The notes: generated by a model not told the origin, from the sequence alone. A DNA stretch of 64,000 bases from Plantibacter elymi (nom. nud.) (GCF_900177795.1 NZ_FXWJ01000003.1:434001-498000); one strand, 5' to 3'. Positions 17,737 through 27,438 are shown, counted from the stretch's first letter. Numbers and translations are program-made.

Positions 17737-19194
17737 ATGACGCCGACTCCCACATCGACCGCCGCCGCCGAACTCCTCACGCTCGGCCATCGGATCCGGC
17801 ACTTCCGGACCCGGCGAGGCCTCACCCTCGACGACCTCGGTGAACGGGTCGGCTTGGCGGCGAGCCAGCTCTCCCTCATCGAGAACGGGAAGCGCGAGCC
17901 GAAGCTGTCGGTCCTGCAGGAGCTGACGACCGCGCTCGGGGTCGACCTGACCGACCTCCTGTCGAAGGAGGCACCGAACCCCCGCGCGGCGCTGGAGATC
18001 GAGCTGGACCGCCTCCAGCGCAGTGCCCTCTACGGCGAGTTGACCCTGCCGATCGTCAAGCCGTCGAAGGGCATCCCGGACGAGGCCCTCCGCGCGCTCG
18101 TGGGCCTGCACCGCGAACTGCAGCGGCATGCAAGTGAGGCGATCGCGACCCCTGAGGAGGCGCGGCGCGCCAACACCGAGTTGCGGGAGTGGATGCGGGA
18201 GCGCGACAACCACCTCCCCGAGATCGAGGAACTCGCGGAGTCGCGCGTGCTGCGCGCCGGTCACAGTACCGGCGCCCTCACCCACCGCACGGTGAGCATC
18301 ATGGCGGAACAGCTCGGCTTCGACCTCATCTACGTCAACGACCTGCCGCACTCCGCCCGCAGCGTCACCGATCTCGAGAACGGGCGCATCTACCTGCCAC
18401 CGGCCTCGATCCCCGGCGGACACGGCCTGCGATCCATGGCCCTGCAGGCGATGGCGCACCGCCTGCTCGGGCACCAGCGTCCGACGAGCTACGCGGAGTT
18501 CCTCCGGCAACGGCTCGAGATCAACTACTTCGCGGCGGCGGCGCTCATGCCGCAGACGGCCGCCGTGTCGTTCCTGCAGCAGGCCAAGCGCGACCGCAAC
18601 CTGGCCGTCGAGGACTTCCGCGACGCCTTCGGGGTCACCCATGAGGCCGCGGCGCTGCGCCTGACCAACCTGGCGACCGCCCGGCTCGACATGCGCCTGC
18701 ACTTCCTGCGGGTCTCCGAGGACGGGGCGATCTCGAAGGCCTATGAGAACGATGCGCTGCCGCTGCCCGTCGACGTGACGGGCGCGGTGGAGGGCCAGAT
18801 CGTGTGCCGGAAGTGGAGCGCGCGGAACGCCTTCGCGCGGACGAACCGCACCACGGAGCTCTACCAGTACACCGACACCCCGGCCGGTACCTTCTGGTGC
18901 GCGACCCAGACCGGCACGACCGAGGCCGGGGAGTTCTCGATCTCGGTCGGCGTGCCCTGGGGCGAGGCGAAGTGGTTCCGTGGACGGGAGACCACGACGC
19001 GTGCGGTCTCCACCTGCCCGGACCCGACCTGCTGCCGTCGACCACCGTCGGACCTCGCCGACAAGTGGCGGGAGCAGGCCTGGCCGAGCGCCCGGTTGCA
19101 CACCCACATCCTCTCCCCGCTGCCGAGCGGCACCTTCCCGGGCGTCGACGACTCCGAGGTCTACGACTTCCTCGAGCGTCACGCGGCGGGCTGA
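17737..19194 (+). CDS. RamB-like XRE/IrrE/DUF2083 transcriptional regulator
   Basis: Cytoplasmic regulator of the short-chain-fatty-acyl family that includes RamB of Corynebacterium, an acetate-metabolism regulator. Residues 14-70 are an XRE helix-turn-helix (HRIRHFRTRRGLTLDDLGER, then ASQLSLIENGKREPKLSVL). The middle resembles the IrrE-type domain, but the HEXXH zinc site is absent (AMAHRLLGHQ is in its place). The C-terminal DUF2083 part contains CPDPTCC and other Cys residues. GAAGGA directly abuts the ATG, so initiation may be leaderless. Divergence from pckG suggests it controls gluconeogenesis or acetate use. The stop overlaps the convergent DUF4192 gene by 16 bp. Confidence 0.88.
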   Translation: MTPTPTSTAAAELLTLGHRIRHFRTRRGLTLDDLGERVGLAASQLSLIENGKREPKLSVLQELTTALGVDLTDLLSKEAPNPRAALEIELDRLQRSALYGELTLPIVKPSKGIPDEALRALVGLHRELQRHASEAIATPEEARRANTELREWMRERDNHLPEIEELAESRVLRAGHSTGALTHRTVSIMAEQLGFDLIYVNDLPHSARSVTDLENGRIYLPPASIPGGHGLRSMALQAMAHRLLGHQRPTSYAEFLRQRLEINYFAAAALMPQTAAVSFLQQAKRDRNLAVEDFRDAFGVTHEAAALRLTNLATARLDMRLHFLRVSEDGAISKAYENDALPLPVDVTGAVEGQIVCRKWSARNAFARTNRTTELYQYTDTPAGTFWCATQTGTTEAGEFSISVGVPWGEAKWFRGRETTTRAVSTCPDPTCCRRPPSDLADKWREQAWPSARLHTHILSPLPSGTFPGVDDSEVYDFLERHAAG

Positions 19195-20366
19195 TCGCTG
19201 GGGGCGGCGACGCCGCCGTGTGTTCCCGGGGTGCTGCAGAACGCCCAGGCCGGGAGGTGCCCCTGGCGGATCAGCGATCCGACGGTCGCCGCCAGCGGGT
19301 GGTCCAGCTCTTCGTCGATCAGCTCGGCGAGGAAGGCGGCCGCGCGCGTGCTCTGACCGAGCGCCCACGACAGCCAGGCGAGCATGGCGAGCGGCGCGAC
19401 GCGTGCCGACTCCGACGCTCGCGCCGCGACGCCGAGGAGCAGGCTGCTCGCTGCCCGGATGCGCTGGACGTCGGGATGCGGTCCGTCGCCGACCAGCAGG
19501 TGGGCGACCCGGTGGAACACCTCCGGGTCGTCCGTCCCGACCGGCAGGTGCCCGTACGCGCGTTCGGCGTCATCGAGTTCCTCGCCCAGCTCGCGCCCGA
19601 ACGCCCACTGCATGAGTGCGAGATCACTCGCCCACGGACGTGACAGGCTCAGCAACAGGAAAGCCACTTCCCGAGCGGTCATCCCCTCGACGCCGCGTGC
19701 GAGCGCGTCCTCGAAGACCGCAGGAAGGCCGTCGAGTCGTTCCACGGCGTCTCCGACGTCGATCCGCCAGGTCGTGCGGGCGTGATCGGCGGCCGCGTCG
19801 AGCATGGAGGCCAGTCGAGCGCAGAGCACCCGGTACTCGAGGTCGACGGCTGCGAACGTCGCCACGTCCACCGACGGGACCTCGGTCGTGACGAGCTCCC
19901 AGGGGAGCGGTGGGACCGGCGGGACCGCCGCCGAGGCCACGATCGCCGGCGGACGCCCTCCGGCGGGGAGTCCGGGGTCGAGGTAGGAGCCCCAGCCGTC
20001 AGCGGCCGAGCAGAGGGCGTCTTTGACCGTGAACCCCTGTGCGCTCGCCAGCTCCAGGACGGCGTCGGCGATCGTCCTGCCCGGCGGCTCCGCCCCGGCT
20101 CCGAACGCGTCGTCCGTGTAGACCACGGGCACGATGGCGTCGACACCCGGGGCCCGGCAGGCGAACCCGAGGGCGCGCTCCGCTGCGGCGTCCGCCACCT
20201 GCCGGTCGACGTCCGTTCCGGCCGGCAGGTGCACCTGGAGTGCGCCGCGGCTGTAGCGGCCCGCGAACAGGACGACGACGAGACTCGATCTCGGAGTGCT
20301 TCCGACGAGTCCGGGGATGAGGGCGAGGAGGTCTTCGGCCGCGTTGGCCTGCACGATGTGGGTCAT
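19179..20366 (-). CDS. DUF4192 family protein
   Basis: Actinobacterial protein of unknown function, 395 residues. The N-terminal IVQANAAEDLLALIPGLVG and SSLVVVLFAGRYSRGALQVHLP are typical of DUF4192. The C-terminal third is helical and Ala/Leu-rich, like a tetratricopeptide-style bundle (AMLAWLSWALGQSTRAAAFL). No signal peptide or membrane helix. ATG 20366 is preceded by GAGG. The gene is convergent with the RamB-like gene, with the two 3' ends overlapping. No functional link to either neighbour is evident. Confidence 0.85.
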   Translation of the reverse strand: MTHIVQANAAEDLLALIPGLVGSTPRSSLVVVLFAGRYSRGALQVHLPAGTDVDRQVADAAAERALGFACRAPGVDAIVPVVYTDDAFGAGAEPPGRTIADAVLELASAQGFTVKDALCSAADGWGSYLDPGLPAGGRPPAIVASAAVPPVPPLPWELVTTEVPSVDVATFAAVDLEYRVLCARLASMLDAAADHARTTWRIDVGDAVERLDGLPAVFEDALARGVEGMTAREVAFLLLSLSRPWASDLALMQWAFGRELGEELDDAERAYGHLPVGTDDPEVFHRVAHLLVGDGPHPDVQRIRAASSLLLGVAARASESARVAPLAMLAWLSWALGQSTRAAAFLAELIDEELDHPLAATVGSLIRQGHLPAWAFCSTPGTHGGVAAPSDQPAA

Positions 20367-20588
20367 GGAACAAGCCTCGGTCGAACCCGGGTCCGACTGT
20401 CCGGCAGTCGTCACGGATGTGGAGCGGATGCCATCGCGGCGGCACTGTGCAGCGCGGTCGCCGCGGAGTAGAGTGTGCTCGTCAGACTCCGCAGCACGGG
20501 GTCGTTGCTCGAAAAAAGGGCGATAGCGCGGCCAGCACCGGCGAGACACACACGGAATCCCATCCGTCCACGTTCTCGAAGGTCTCCC

Positions 20589-22313
20589 ATGTCCGAACAC
20601 GCTTCGTCGACCGTTCCCGCGTCGATCCGCTCCTCCACCGTCTCCGCCCGGGTGGCACAGGCACTCAGCCGCCATGTCTCCGAGGTGTTCGGCGTCATGG
20701 GCAACGGCAACGCGCACCTCCTCGACGCACTCGCCGCGACCACGACCCGCTTCACCGCCATGCGCCACGAGGCCGGGGGCGTCGCCGCAGCCGACGCCTA
20801 CGCCCGCGCGGGCGGCGGCCTCGCTGCCGCGACCGCGACCTACGGAGCCGGATTCACCAACACCCTGACGCCCCTCGCGGAGGCGGTGATGGCCCAGATC
20901 CCGCTGGTCCTCGTCGTGGGTGACGCCCCGACCACCGGCGCCCGCCCCTGGGACGTCGACCAGTTCCAGATCGCCGCCGGGCTCGGTGCACCGACCTTCA
21001 CCGTCGGTCGTGACGACGCCACCGCGACCACGCTGCGCGCCATCGAGCACGCCGTCCACCGCCGGACCGCGGTCGTGCTCGCGATCCCCTACGACCTCGC
21101 CGCCGTGGCATCCGACGAGCCGCTGCGGGCGGACGGTACACCGCACCACCCGGCGCTCGTCCGGCCGTCCCGTGTGGAGCCCGTCGCGCGGCGCCTCGAC
21201 ACCGCCGCCGCCGCCCTGCGCAGCGCACACCGTCCGCTCATCCTGGCCGGGCGTGGAGCCTGGCTGGCCGACGCCGGGCCCGTCCTCGGCGAGCTCGCCG
21301 AGCGGCTCGACGCCCACACCGCGACCACGGCGCTCGGACGCGGGCTCTTCGGTTCCAGCCTCCGTGATCTCGGAGTGGCCGGCGGCTTCGCGACGGAGCA
21401 CGCCGCGAGGCGCATCGCCGAAGCGGACGTCGTGCTCGTCGTCGGCGCCGGCCTCAACCAGTTCACGATGCGGTTCGGCGAGGCCTTCGCCCACGACGCG
21501 CACGTCATCCAGGTCGACCTCGCCGACGCCCCGACGAACGCCAGGGTCGACGAGCTCATCCACGGTGACGCGGCCCTCGCAGCCGCAGGTCTCTTGGAAC
21601 GGCTCTCCGGCAGCACGGGGTCCGGATGGGTCGCGTCGGCCGGTCCCGCCCGCCCAGCACCGCACCTCGACCGCGACCTGGGTGACGGCTCGTCCGGCGA
21701 CGGACGCTGCGCCGACGGGCGCCTCGACCCGCGCAGCCTCGCGCACCGACTGGACGAGCTGCTCCCGACCGACCGCACGGTCGTGCAGGACGGCGGCCAC
21801 TTCATCGGCTGGGCGCCGATGTACTTCGACATCCCCTCCCCCGACCGTCTCGTGATGGTCGGGACGGCGTACCAGTCGATCGGACTCGGGTTCCCGAGCG
21901 CCGTCGGTGCCGCGGCGGCGGGGCACACGGGCACCACCGTCCTCTGCACCGGCGACGGCGGCGGCCTCATGGCGCTCCCCGACCTCGACACCGTCATCCG
22001 CACGGTGCCGAGCGGCGTGATCGTGGTCTTCAACGACGCCGCCTACGGAGCCGAGGTCCACCAGTACGGCTCGCGTGGACTCGACCAGACCCCGATGCTC
22101 ATCGACGAGGTCGACTTCGCCGCCCTCGTGCGTGCCTTGGGTGGTCAGGGCGTGACGGTGGACACGCTGGCGGACCTCGACGGCCTCACCGACTGGGTCC
22201 ACGCCGGGGCGCAGGGCGTCCTGTTGCTCGACTGCCGCATCTCCACGAGCGTCGTCGCCCCGTACCTCTCCGAGATGATGCGGCAGGGACCACGGCCGGT
22301 CGCCGTCGACTGA
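20589..22313 (+). CDS. Thiamine-diphosphate-dependent enzyme (acetolactate-synthase-like)
   Basis: A 574-residue member of the ThDP decarboxylase/carboligase superfamily. The N-terminal Pyr domain has the catalytic Glu (FTAMRHEAGGVAAADAYAR, about residue 62). A central Rossmann-like domain and a C-terminal PP domain follow, the latter with the ThDP/Mg motif GDGGGLMALPDLDTVIRT through the Asn of NDAAYGAE. Benzoylformate decarboxylase, acetolactate synthase and oxalyl-CoA decarboxylase are all distant relatives; the substrate cannot be assigned. No small regulatory subunit gene is nearby, arguing against branched-chain amino acid synthesis. TAGAGT near 20467 is a plausible -10 box. GAAGG precedes the ATG. 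Confidence 0.88.
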   Translation: MSEHASSTVPASIRSSTVSARVAQALSRHVSEVFGVMGNGNAHLLDALAATTTRFTAMRHEAGGVAAADAYARAGGGLAAATATYGAGFTNTLTPLAEAVMAQIPLVLVVGDAPTTGARPWDVDQFQIAAGLGAPTFTVGRDDATATTLRAIEHAVHRRTAVVLAIPYDLAAVASDEPLRADGTPHHPALVRPSRVEPVARRLDTAAAALRSAHRPLILAGRGAWLADAGPVLGELAERLDAHTATTALGRGLFGSSLRDLGVAGGFATEHAARRIAEADVVLVVGAGLNQFTMRFGEAFAHDAHVIQVDLADAPTNARVDELIHGDAALAAAGLLERLSGSTGSGWVASAGPARPAPHLDRDLGDGSSGDGRCADGRLDPRSLAHRLDELLPTDRTVVQDGGHFIGWAPMYFDIPSPDRLVMVGTAYQSIGLGFPSAVGAAAAGHTGTTVLCTGDGGGLMALPDLDTVIRTVPSGVIVVFNDAAYGAEVHQYGSRGLDQTPMLIDEVDFAALVRALGGQGVTVDTLADLDGLTDWVHAGAQGVLLLDCRISTSVVAPYLSEMMRQGPRPVAVD

Positions 22314-22347
22314 GCCTGTGCGGCGCCACCGCGGGTATCGTTGACGG

Positions 22348-23142
22348 GTGCTTCCTCAGCCTGCCCCGACCGCACCCACCTACGTCATGTCGACGGACGG
22401 CATCCGGATCGCGACGTACCTCCACGAACCGGTTCCGGGCACAGGCGACCTCGGCACGATCGTCGCGGTGCACGGCTTCGCCTCGAGCGCCGGACTCAAC
22501 TGGGACCTCGCCGGGTGGACACGCACGCTGACCCGCGCCGGGTACCGCCTGCTCACGCTCGACCAGCGGGGTCACGGCGCCTCCGACAAACCGACGGATC
22601 CCACCGCATACCGTCTCGACATCCTCGTCGACGACGTCCTGTCCGTCCTCGACGGCTACGGCGTCGACGAGCCGCATTACCTCGGGTACTCGCTGGGCTC
22701 CCGGGTGGGTTGGCGGTTGGGTGTCCGGCACCCCGACCGCATGCGCTCCCTCAGCCTCGGCGGCCTCCCCGAGGGCGACTCGCTCCGCGACTTCGACCTC
22801 GAGGCGGCCCGTCACCACGTGAGGACCGGGACGACGATCATCCACGCCCTCACGGACACGTACGTGACGATGGCCGAGGGCGTCCCGGGCAACGACGTGG
22901 AGGCCCTCATCGCCCTGGTGGAAGGCCTCCGCGGCGGACCGCAGCCCACCACGGCCGAGGTGCCGCCGCTGCCCATGTTGCTCGTGACCGGAGACGACGA
23001 CGCGGTCGCCGCCGGGAGTCGGCGGCTGGCCGAAGCCGCCGGTGCCCGCTACGTGGGGCTGCCCGGCCGCGAGCACTTCAACGCGGTCTCGTCGCGGGCG
23101 TTCAAGGATGCCGTGCTGGCGTTCCTCGCCGAGCAGGGGTAG
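22348..23142 (+). CDS. Alpha/beta hydrolase
   Basis: Soluble esterase or epoxide-hydrolase-like enzyme of 264 residues. The nucleophile elbow is GYSLGS, the oxyanion-hole region is VAVHGFASS, the acid is in VTGDDDAVAA and the catalytic His is in GREHFNAVS. The substrate is unknown. The GTG start at 22348 lies eight bases after TATCGT (22335-22340), consistent with leaderless initiation; ATG 22387 is the alternative and would remove 13 residues. It follows the ThDP enzyme gene by 34 bp but seems to have its own promoter. Confidence 0.88.
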   Translation: MLPQPAPTAPTYVMSTDGIRIATYLHEPVPGTGDLGTIVAVHGFASSAGLNWDLAGWTRTLTRAGYRLLTLDQRGHGASDKPTDPTAYRLDILVDDVLSVLDGYGVDEPHYLGYSLGSRVGWRLGVRHPDRMRSLSLGGLPEGDSLRDFDLEAARHHVRTGTTIIHALTDTYVTMAEGVPGNDVEALIALVEGLRGGPQPTTAEVPPLPMLLVTGDDDAVAAGSRRLAEAAGARYVGLPGREHFNAVSSRAFKDAVLAFLAEQG

Positions 23143-23161
23143 CCGGTCGCGACCGCCTCGG

Positions 23162-25432
23162 TCAGGCCGCGTGCCGGTGCTCGACACGACCCTTCGCGAG
23201 CTTCGACGGCCACCAGATGGCGCTCCCGATGTCGTGGCTGAGGGCTGGGACGAGCAGCGTCCGGACGATGATCGTGTCGAGGAGGACCCCGAACGCCACG
23301 ATGAACGCGATCTGCGCGAGGAACAGGATCGGGATGACGCCCAGCGCCGCGAACGTGGCCGCGAGCACGAGTCCGGCCGAGGTGATCACGCCACCCGTGA
23401 TCGCCAGCCCCCGCAGCACGCCGGCCCTCGTTCCGACCCGCAGCGACTCCTCGCGGACCCTCGTCATGAGGAAGATGTTGTAGTCGATCCCGAGCGCCAC
23501 GAGGAAGACGAAGCCGTAGAGCGGCACACTCGGGTCCGCGCCCGGGAACCCGAGCACGTGGTTGAACACGAGCGCGGAGACCCCGAGGGCCGCCCCGAAG
23601 GACACCACCACGCTGATGATCAGCAGGACCGGGGCGAGCACCGAGCGCAGCAGCAGCATGAGGATGAGGAGGATGACGGCGAGCACCACGGGGATGATGA
23701 GGTTCCGGTCGTGGATGGACGCGTCGTTCGAGTCGATGGCGGTCGCCGTGACGCCGCCGACCGGTGTGTGGACGCCGACCTCGGCCTCGAGGGTCGAGCG
23801 CAGCTGTCGCACGCTCTCCTCCGCCGTCGTCGAGTCGGGGGCCGCGTCGAGCGTCGCCTGGAGCAGGATACGGCCGTCGTCGACCGTCGGTTCGGCGGAC
23901 GCCGCCGGGGTCCCCGGGGGTCCCGCGGCGGGAGCCGTGAACACCGCCTCCCCGTCGCTCACCGTCGCATCGGCGGTGCCGGTCGCGGAGTCGCTCGACA
24001 GCACCTGGACGCTGTCGAGACCGTCGGACTCCTCGAGGATCCCGATGACCTGCGCGGCATCGCCCTCCTGCGTGAGGACGTACACGGGGCTCGCCGAGCC
24101 GGCCGGGAAGTGCTCGCCGAGGGCGGCCTGACCGTCACGGGCCTCGGACGTGCCGAGGATGAGGTCGCTCTGGGCGACGCCGTCCGCCTTGAGCTGGAAG
24201 ACCCCGAGGCTCGCGACCAGCAGGAGCAAGGTGCTCCCGATCCAGACGACGCGGGCGTGGCGGGAGATGAGGCGGGCGATCCCACCCCACAGACCGGTGG
24301 TCGGCACGGCGGTGTCGTCGGTCGACGAGGCGCGCACACGGTGCTCGCTCCCGACCTTCGGACGCAACGGCCAGAACGAGGTGCGACCGCAGGCCAGCAG
24401 GAGCGCGGGCAGGAAGGTGAGCGCCGCGAGGACCGAGAAGACGATCCCGATCGAGGCGACCGGCCCGAGCGCCTTGTTCGAGTTCAGGTCGCTGAGCAAC
24501 AGACAGAGCAGTCCGGCGATGACGGTGCCGCCCGACGCGACGATCGGCTCGAACGATCCTCGGAGCGCAGCCCACGTCGCGTCCCACCGCCGCTCGTGGT
24601 CGCGGAGCGCCTCCCGGTATCGCGAGACGTAGAGCAGCGAGTAGTCGGTCGCCGCTCCGATCACGAGGATGAAGAGGATGCCCTGGACCTGGCCGTTCAG
24701 CAGGACGACACCGGCCTTCGCGAGCCACCACACGGTGAGGAGTGCGGTGCAGAGGGCGAACAGCGAGGTGCCGAGCACGAGGAACGGGAGGACCGGCGAG
24801 CGGTACACGACGATGAGGATGAGGAAGACGGCGCCGAGCGCGGTCAGGAGGAGGATGCCGTCGATGCCGGCGAAGGCGTCGGTGAGGTCGGCGGTGAACC
24901 CTGCCGGGCCGGTGACGAAGACGTCGAGGCCGGCCGGGGTGGCTTCGGCGAGCTGCGCACGGAGGGCTTCGACGACGTCGCCGACCTCCGCGTCACCGCT
25001 GATCGGGACGAAGACCTCGATCGCGTCGCCGTCCTCGGAGGGGATGGCCGGAGAGACGCCGTCGGAGACGCCCTCGGTGGAGGACAGGGCTGAGAGCTCG
25101 TCGTCGATCGCCGCCCGGTCCTCCTCGGTGATCCCGCCGTCGCGGACGAACAGCACGAGGGCCGGGATGTCGTCACCCTCCCGGAACCCGTCGAGTGCCG
25201 TCTGCACCTCGGTCGCGTCCGCGCTCGCTGGGAGGAAGCTCGTCTGGTCGTTGGTCGCGACCTCGCTCACCTTCCCGAAGTACGGACCGCCGACACCGGC
25301 GGCCGTGAGCCAGAGGAGGATGAGGACCGCGGGGAGCACGACCCGCAGCCACCGCGGCGCACCCGCCCGATCCCGCTGCTGCGTCCGGGGGTCCGCGTCC
25401 CTCTGCGTTCCGCCGTGTCGTCCGTGCGTCAT
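23162..25432 (-). CDS. MMPL/RND-family membrane transporter
   Basis: Large integral membrane protein (756 residues) of the MmpL/YdfJ type, which moves lipids, siderophores or drugs across the actinobacterial membrane. One helix near residues 30-50 is followed by an extracytoplasmic porter domain, then a five-helix bundle with GAATDYSLLYVSRYREAL. The pattern repeats in the second half with GIDYNIFLMTRVREE. These Asp-Tyr pairs lie at the proton-relay position. It ends 19 bp from the convergent hydrolase gene. The 78-bp gap to pncA upstream is AT-rich and contains AGCTAGCT, a possible operator. Confidence 0.92.
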   Translation of the reverse strand: MTHGRHGGTQRDADPRTQQRDRAGAPRWLRVVLPAVLILLWLTAAGVGGPYFGKVSEVATNDQTSFLPASADATEVQTALDGFREGDDIPALVLFVRDGGITEEDRAAIDDELSALSSTEGVSDGVSPAIPSEDGDAIEVFVPISGDAEVGDVVEALRAQLAEATPAGLDVFVTGPAGFTADLTDAFAGIDGILLLTALGAVFLILIVVYRSPVLPFLVLGTSLFALCTALLTVWWLAKAGVVLLNGQVQGILFILVIGAATDYSLLYVSRYREALRDHERRWDATWAALRGSFEPIVASGGTVIAGLLCLLLSDLNSNKALGPVASIGIVFSVLAALTFLPALLLACGRTSFWPLRPKVGSEHRVRASSTDDTAVPTTGLWGGIARLISRHARVVWIGSTLLLLVASLGVFQLKADGVAQSDLILGTSEARDGQAALGEHFPAGSASPVYVLTQEGDAAQVIGILEESDGLDSVQVLSSDSATGTADATVSDGEAVFTAPAAGPPGTPAASAEPTVDDGRILLQATLDAAPDSTTAEESVRQLRSTLEAEVGVHTPVGGVTATAIDSNDASIHDRNLIIPVVLAVILLILMLLLRSVLAPVLLIISVVVSFGAALGVSALVFNHVLGFPGADPSVPLYGFVFLVALGIDYNIFLMTRVREESLRVGTRAGVLRGLAITGGVITSAGLVLAATFAALGVIPILFLAQIAFIVAFGVLLDTIIVRTLLVPALSHDIGSAIWWPSKLAKGRVEHRHAA

Positions 25433-25510
25433 GCGCGCGCCCCGTTCTCGCCCTGCTCGAAATAATATGCAGCTAGCTTACTATCTACGACGGGCGGCCG
25501 GGGACGGACT

Positions 25511-26086
25511 TCAGGCGGGGACGACGACTCCCCCGGCTTCGGCGATCTCGGCGAGCGCCGCATCCCCGGCGGCCCGGTCGACGGGTGCGACGAGACCGGC
25601 GATGACGCGGACCTGCAGGCCGTGCTCGATGGCGTCGAGCGCACTCCGGCGGACGCAGTAGTCGGTCGCGAGACCCACGACGTCGACCTCCGTGATGCCG
25701 GCATCCGTGAGGACCTCGTCGAGGCTCCGACCCTCCGGCGTCACGCCCTCGAAGATCGAGTATCCGTGGGCACCCTGGCCCTTGCGGATGTGGGTGTCGA
25801 CGCGCTTGGTGTCGAGCGCGTGGTGGTACTCCGCGCCTGCACTCCCCGCGACGCAGTGCACCGGCCAGTTCGTCTCGTAGTCGGGCTCACCCGTCGCGAA
25901 GTGACCGCCGTTGTCGCCCTCGGCGTCGTGCCAGTCGCGTGAGGCGAACACGTGCGCGTACTCGTCACCGTGCTCGGCCAACAGCTGCGTGACCCCCGCG
26001 GCGACGGCATCGCCGCCGTTCACGCCGAGCGCACCGCCCTCGGTGAAGTCGTTCTGTACGTCGATGATGAAGAGCGCGCGCGCCAC
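25511..26086 (-). CDS. pncA: Nicotinamidase
   Basis: Hydrolyses nicotinamide to nicotinate for NAD salvage (isochorismatase-like fold; this enzyme also activates pyrazinamide in mycobacteria). The catalytic triad is visible: Asp in FIIDVQNDF (about residue 9), Lys in HIRKGQGA, and Cys in GLATDYCVRRSALDA. The metal-site Asp and His occur in SRDWHDAEG and GGHFATGEP. A 16-codon longer frame exists, but the GTG at 26086 has GGAGG four bases upstream and gives the usual length, 191 residues. It precedes the MMPL gene on the same strand. Confidence 0.93.
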   Translation of the reverse strand: MARALFIIDVQNDFTEGGALGVNGGDAVAAGVTQLLAEHGDEYAHVFASRDWHDAEGDNGGHFATGEPDYETNWPVHCVAGSAGAEYHHALDTKRVDTHIRKGQGAHGYSIFEGVTPEGRSLDEVLTDAGITEVDVVGLATDYCVRRSALDAIEHGLQVRVIAGLVAPVDRAAGDAALAEIAEAGGVVVPA

Positions 26087-26185
26087 GATGCCTCCGGGTT
26101 GTCGTCGTCCCGCCTCGGTGGAGATGGGTTCCATCGAGGGTAACGCCGTGGAACCGACCGGGTCAGGTGGTTGCGCCGTCGTGGT

Positions 26186-26380
26186 TCAGAGCCGACGTGC
26201 GCGCTCCTTGCGGCGGTCGAAGAACTGCAGACCGATGTTCACAGCCATGACGACGGTGCCGAGGAGCATGGACACGAGCCCGGCGATCCGGAACCCGACC
26301 GGCAGCTCCAGGAGCAGCGCGAAGACGACCCCGAGCACGATGAGCGCGGCACCCGCGGAGAACAGCACCAGATACTTCAT
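26186..26380 (-). CDS. Small two-helix membrane protein
   Basis: A 64-residue hypothetical protein. Two hydrophobic segments (about residues 3-24 and 28-50, with PVGFRIAGLVSMLLGTVV) are separated by a short loop, and the tail FFDRRKERARR is strongly basic, so the C-terminus is probably cytoplasmic. No family recognised. The ATG at 26380 has only a GGGG stretch upstream, and its promoter must overlap that of the divergent GH114 lipoprotein gene (61-bp gap). Confidence 0.65.
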   Translation of the reverse strand: MKYLVLFSAGAALIVLGVVFALLLELPVGFRIAGLVSMLLGTVVMAVNIGLQFFDRRKERARRL

Positions 26381-26440
26381 GCCCCAACGGTACCGGCTGA
26401 ACGGCGACCCCGGGACGGGACCGCGACCTAGGGTGGAGGC

Positions 26441-27304
26441 ATGACCCGTCTCCCCCGTCGCGCGCACCAGCTCACCGCGGCGGGCGCCGCCCTCCTGCTC
26501 GCGGTCACCGCCGCCGGCTGCTCCACCTTCCCGAGCGGTGCGAGCTCCGACACCGGACCGACCCACTCAGCGGGCGAGTTCCCTACGGACGTCGTCTTCG
26601 ACTACCAGCTCGGTGGCGGCTACGAGCCGGCGGCGGGCGTGGGCGGCGTGGCCCGCGACAGCACCGACTCCCCCGACCGCGACCGGTACTCCATCTGCTA
26701 CGTCAACGGGTTCCAGAGCCAGCCGGCCGATCGCGAGGCCTGGCTGGCCGAGCCGGACCTCGTCCTCACCGACGATGCCGGTGAACCGGTCATCGACGAG
26801 AACTGGCCCGACGAACTCATCTTCGACCTCTCCACCGACGACCGTCGCGCGCGCATCGCCGAGCGGGTCGGTGCGAGCATCACCCGCTGCGCGGAGGCCG
26901 GCTTCGACGCCGTCGAGATCGACAACCTCGACTCGTACACCCGGTCCGACGGTCGACTCACTGTTGAGGACGCGATCGCCCTCGCCACCCGGTACGCCGA
27001 CCTCGCCCACGACGCGGGCCTCCTCATCGGGCAGAAGAACGCCGCCGAGCTCGGCACGCGAGGTCGGGACGACGTCGGGTTCGACTTCGCCGTCGCGGAG
27101 GAGTGCCACCGCTTCGACGAGTGCGCCACCTACACCGAGGTGTACGGAGACGCCGTGCTGGACATCGAGTACACCGACGACCTGCGCGGCACCTTCGACG
27201 AGGTGTGCGCCGATCCGCAGGTCCCGTTCTCCACGATCCTGCGCGACCGCGACCTCCGGACGGCCGACGACCCCGCCCACGTCTTCGAAGCCTGCGCTCG
27301 GTAG
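26441..27304 (+). CDS. GH114-like lipoprotein (endo-alpha-1,4-polygalactosaminidase family)
   Basis: Predicted surface lipoprotein, 287 residues. A basic N-terminus and hydrophobic stretch end in the lipobox VTAAGCS (Cys about residue 27). The mature part has the (beta/alpha)8 pattern of GH114/TM1410-type glycosidases, including ICYVNGF, the acidic strand GFDAVEIDNLDSY and GLLIGQKNAAEL. The family acts on galactosamine-containing polymers; activity here is inferred. The ATG follows TAGGGT and GGAGGC directly, a layout seen again at 27403, suggesting a very short or absent 5' leader. Confidence 0.85.
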   Translation: MTRLPRRAHQLTAAGAALLLAVTAAGCSTFPSGASSDTGPTHSAGEFPTDVVFDYQLGGGYEPAAGVGGVARDSTDSPDRDRYSICYVNGFQSQPADREAWLAEPDLVLTDDAGEPVIDENWPDELIFDLSTDDRRARIAERVGASITRCAEAGFDAVEIDNLDSYTRSDGRLTVEDAIALATRYADLAHDAGLLIGQKNAAELGTRGRDDVGFDFAVAEECHRFDECATYTEVYGDAVLDIEYTDDLRGTFDEVCADPQVPFSTILRDRDLRTADDPAHVFEACAR

Positions 27305-27414
27305 GCTCCGGCAGGAGATCCGCTCAGGGCAGGAGCTTCCGCAGCGAAGCGTCCTGTTGCGGGGTGGACCCGCTGCGCCCAGGCATCTCCAGCAGGTGTC
27401 GGTAGCGTGGAGGC

Positions 27415-27438
27415 ATGATCCGGACCCACGACGCATGA
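27415..27438 (+). CDS. Seven-codon leader ORF overlapping the LysR gene
   Basis: ATG 27415 starts a short frame (peptide MIRTHDA) whose TGA overlaps the ATG of the LysR gene as ATGA (27435-27438). TAGCGT (27403-27408) is a good -10 box that would place the transcript start at the leader ATG. Leaderless initiation followed by re-initiation at lysR is the likely use. The LysR ATG has no other ribosome binding site at proper spacing. Confidence 0.45.
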   Translation: MIRTHDA

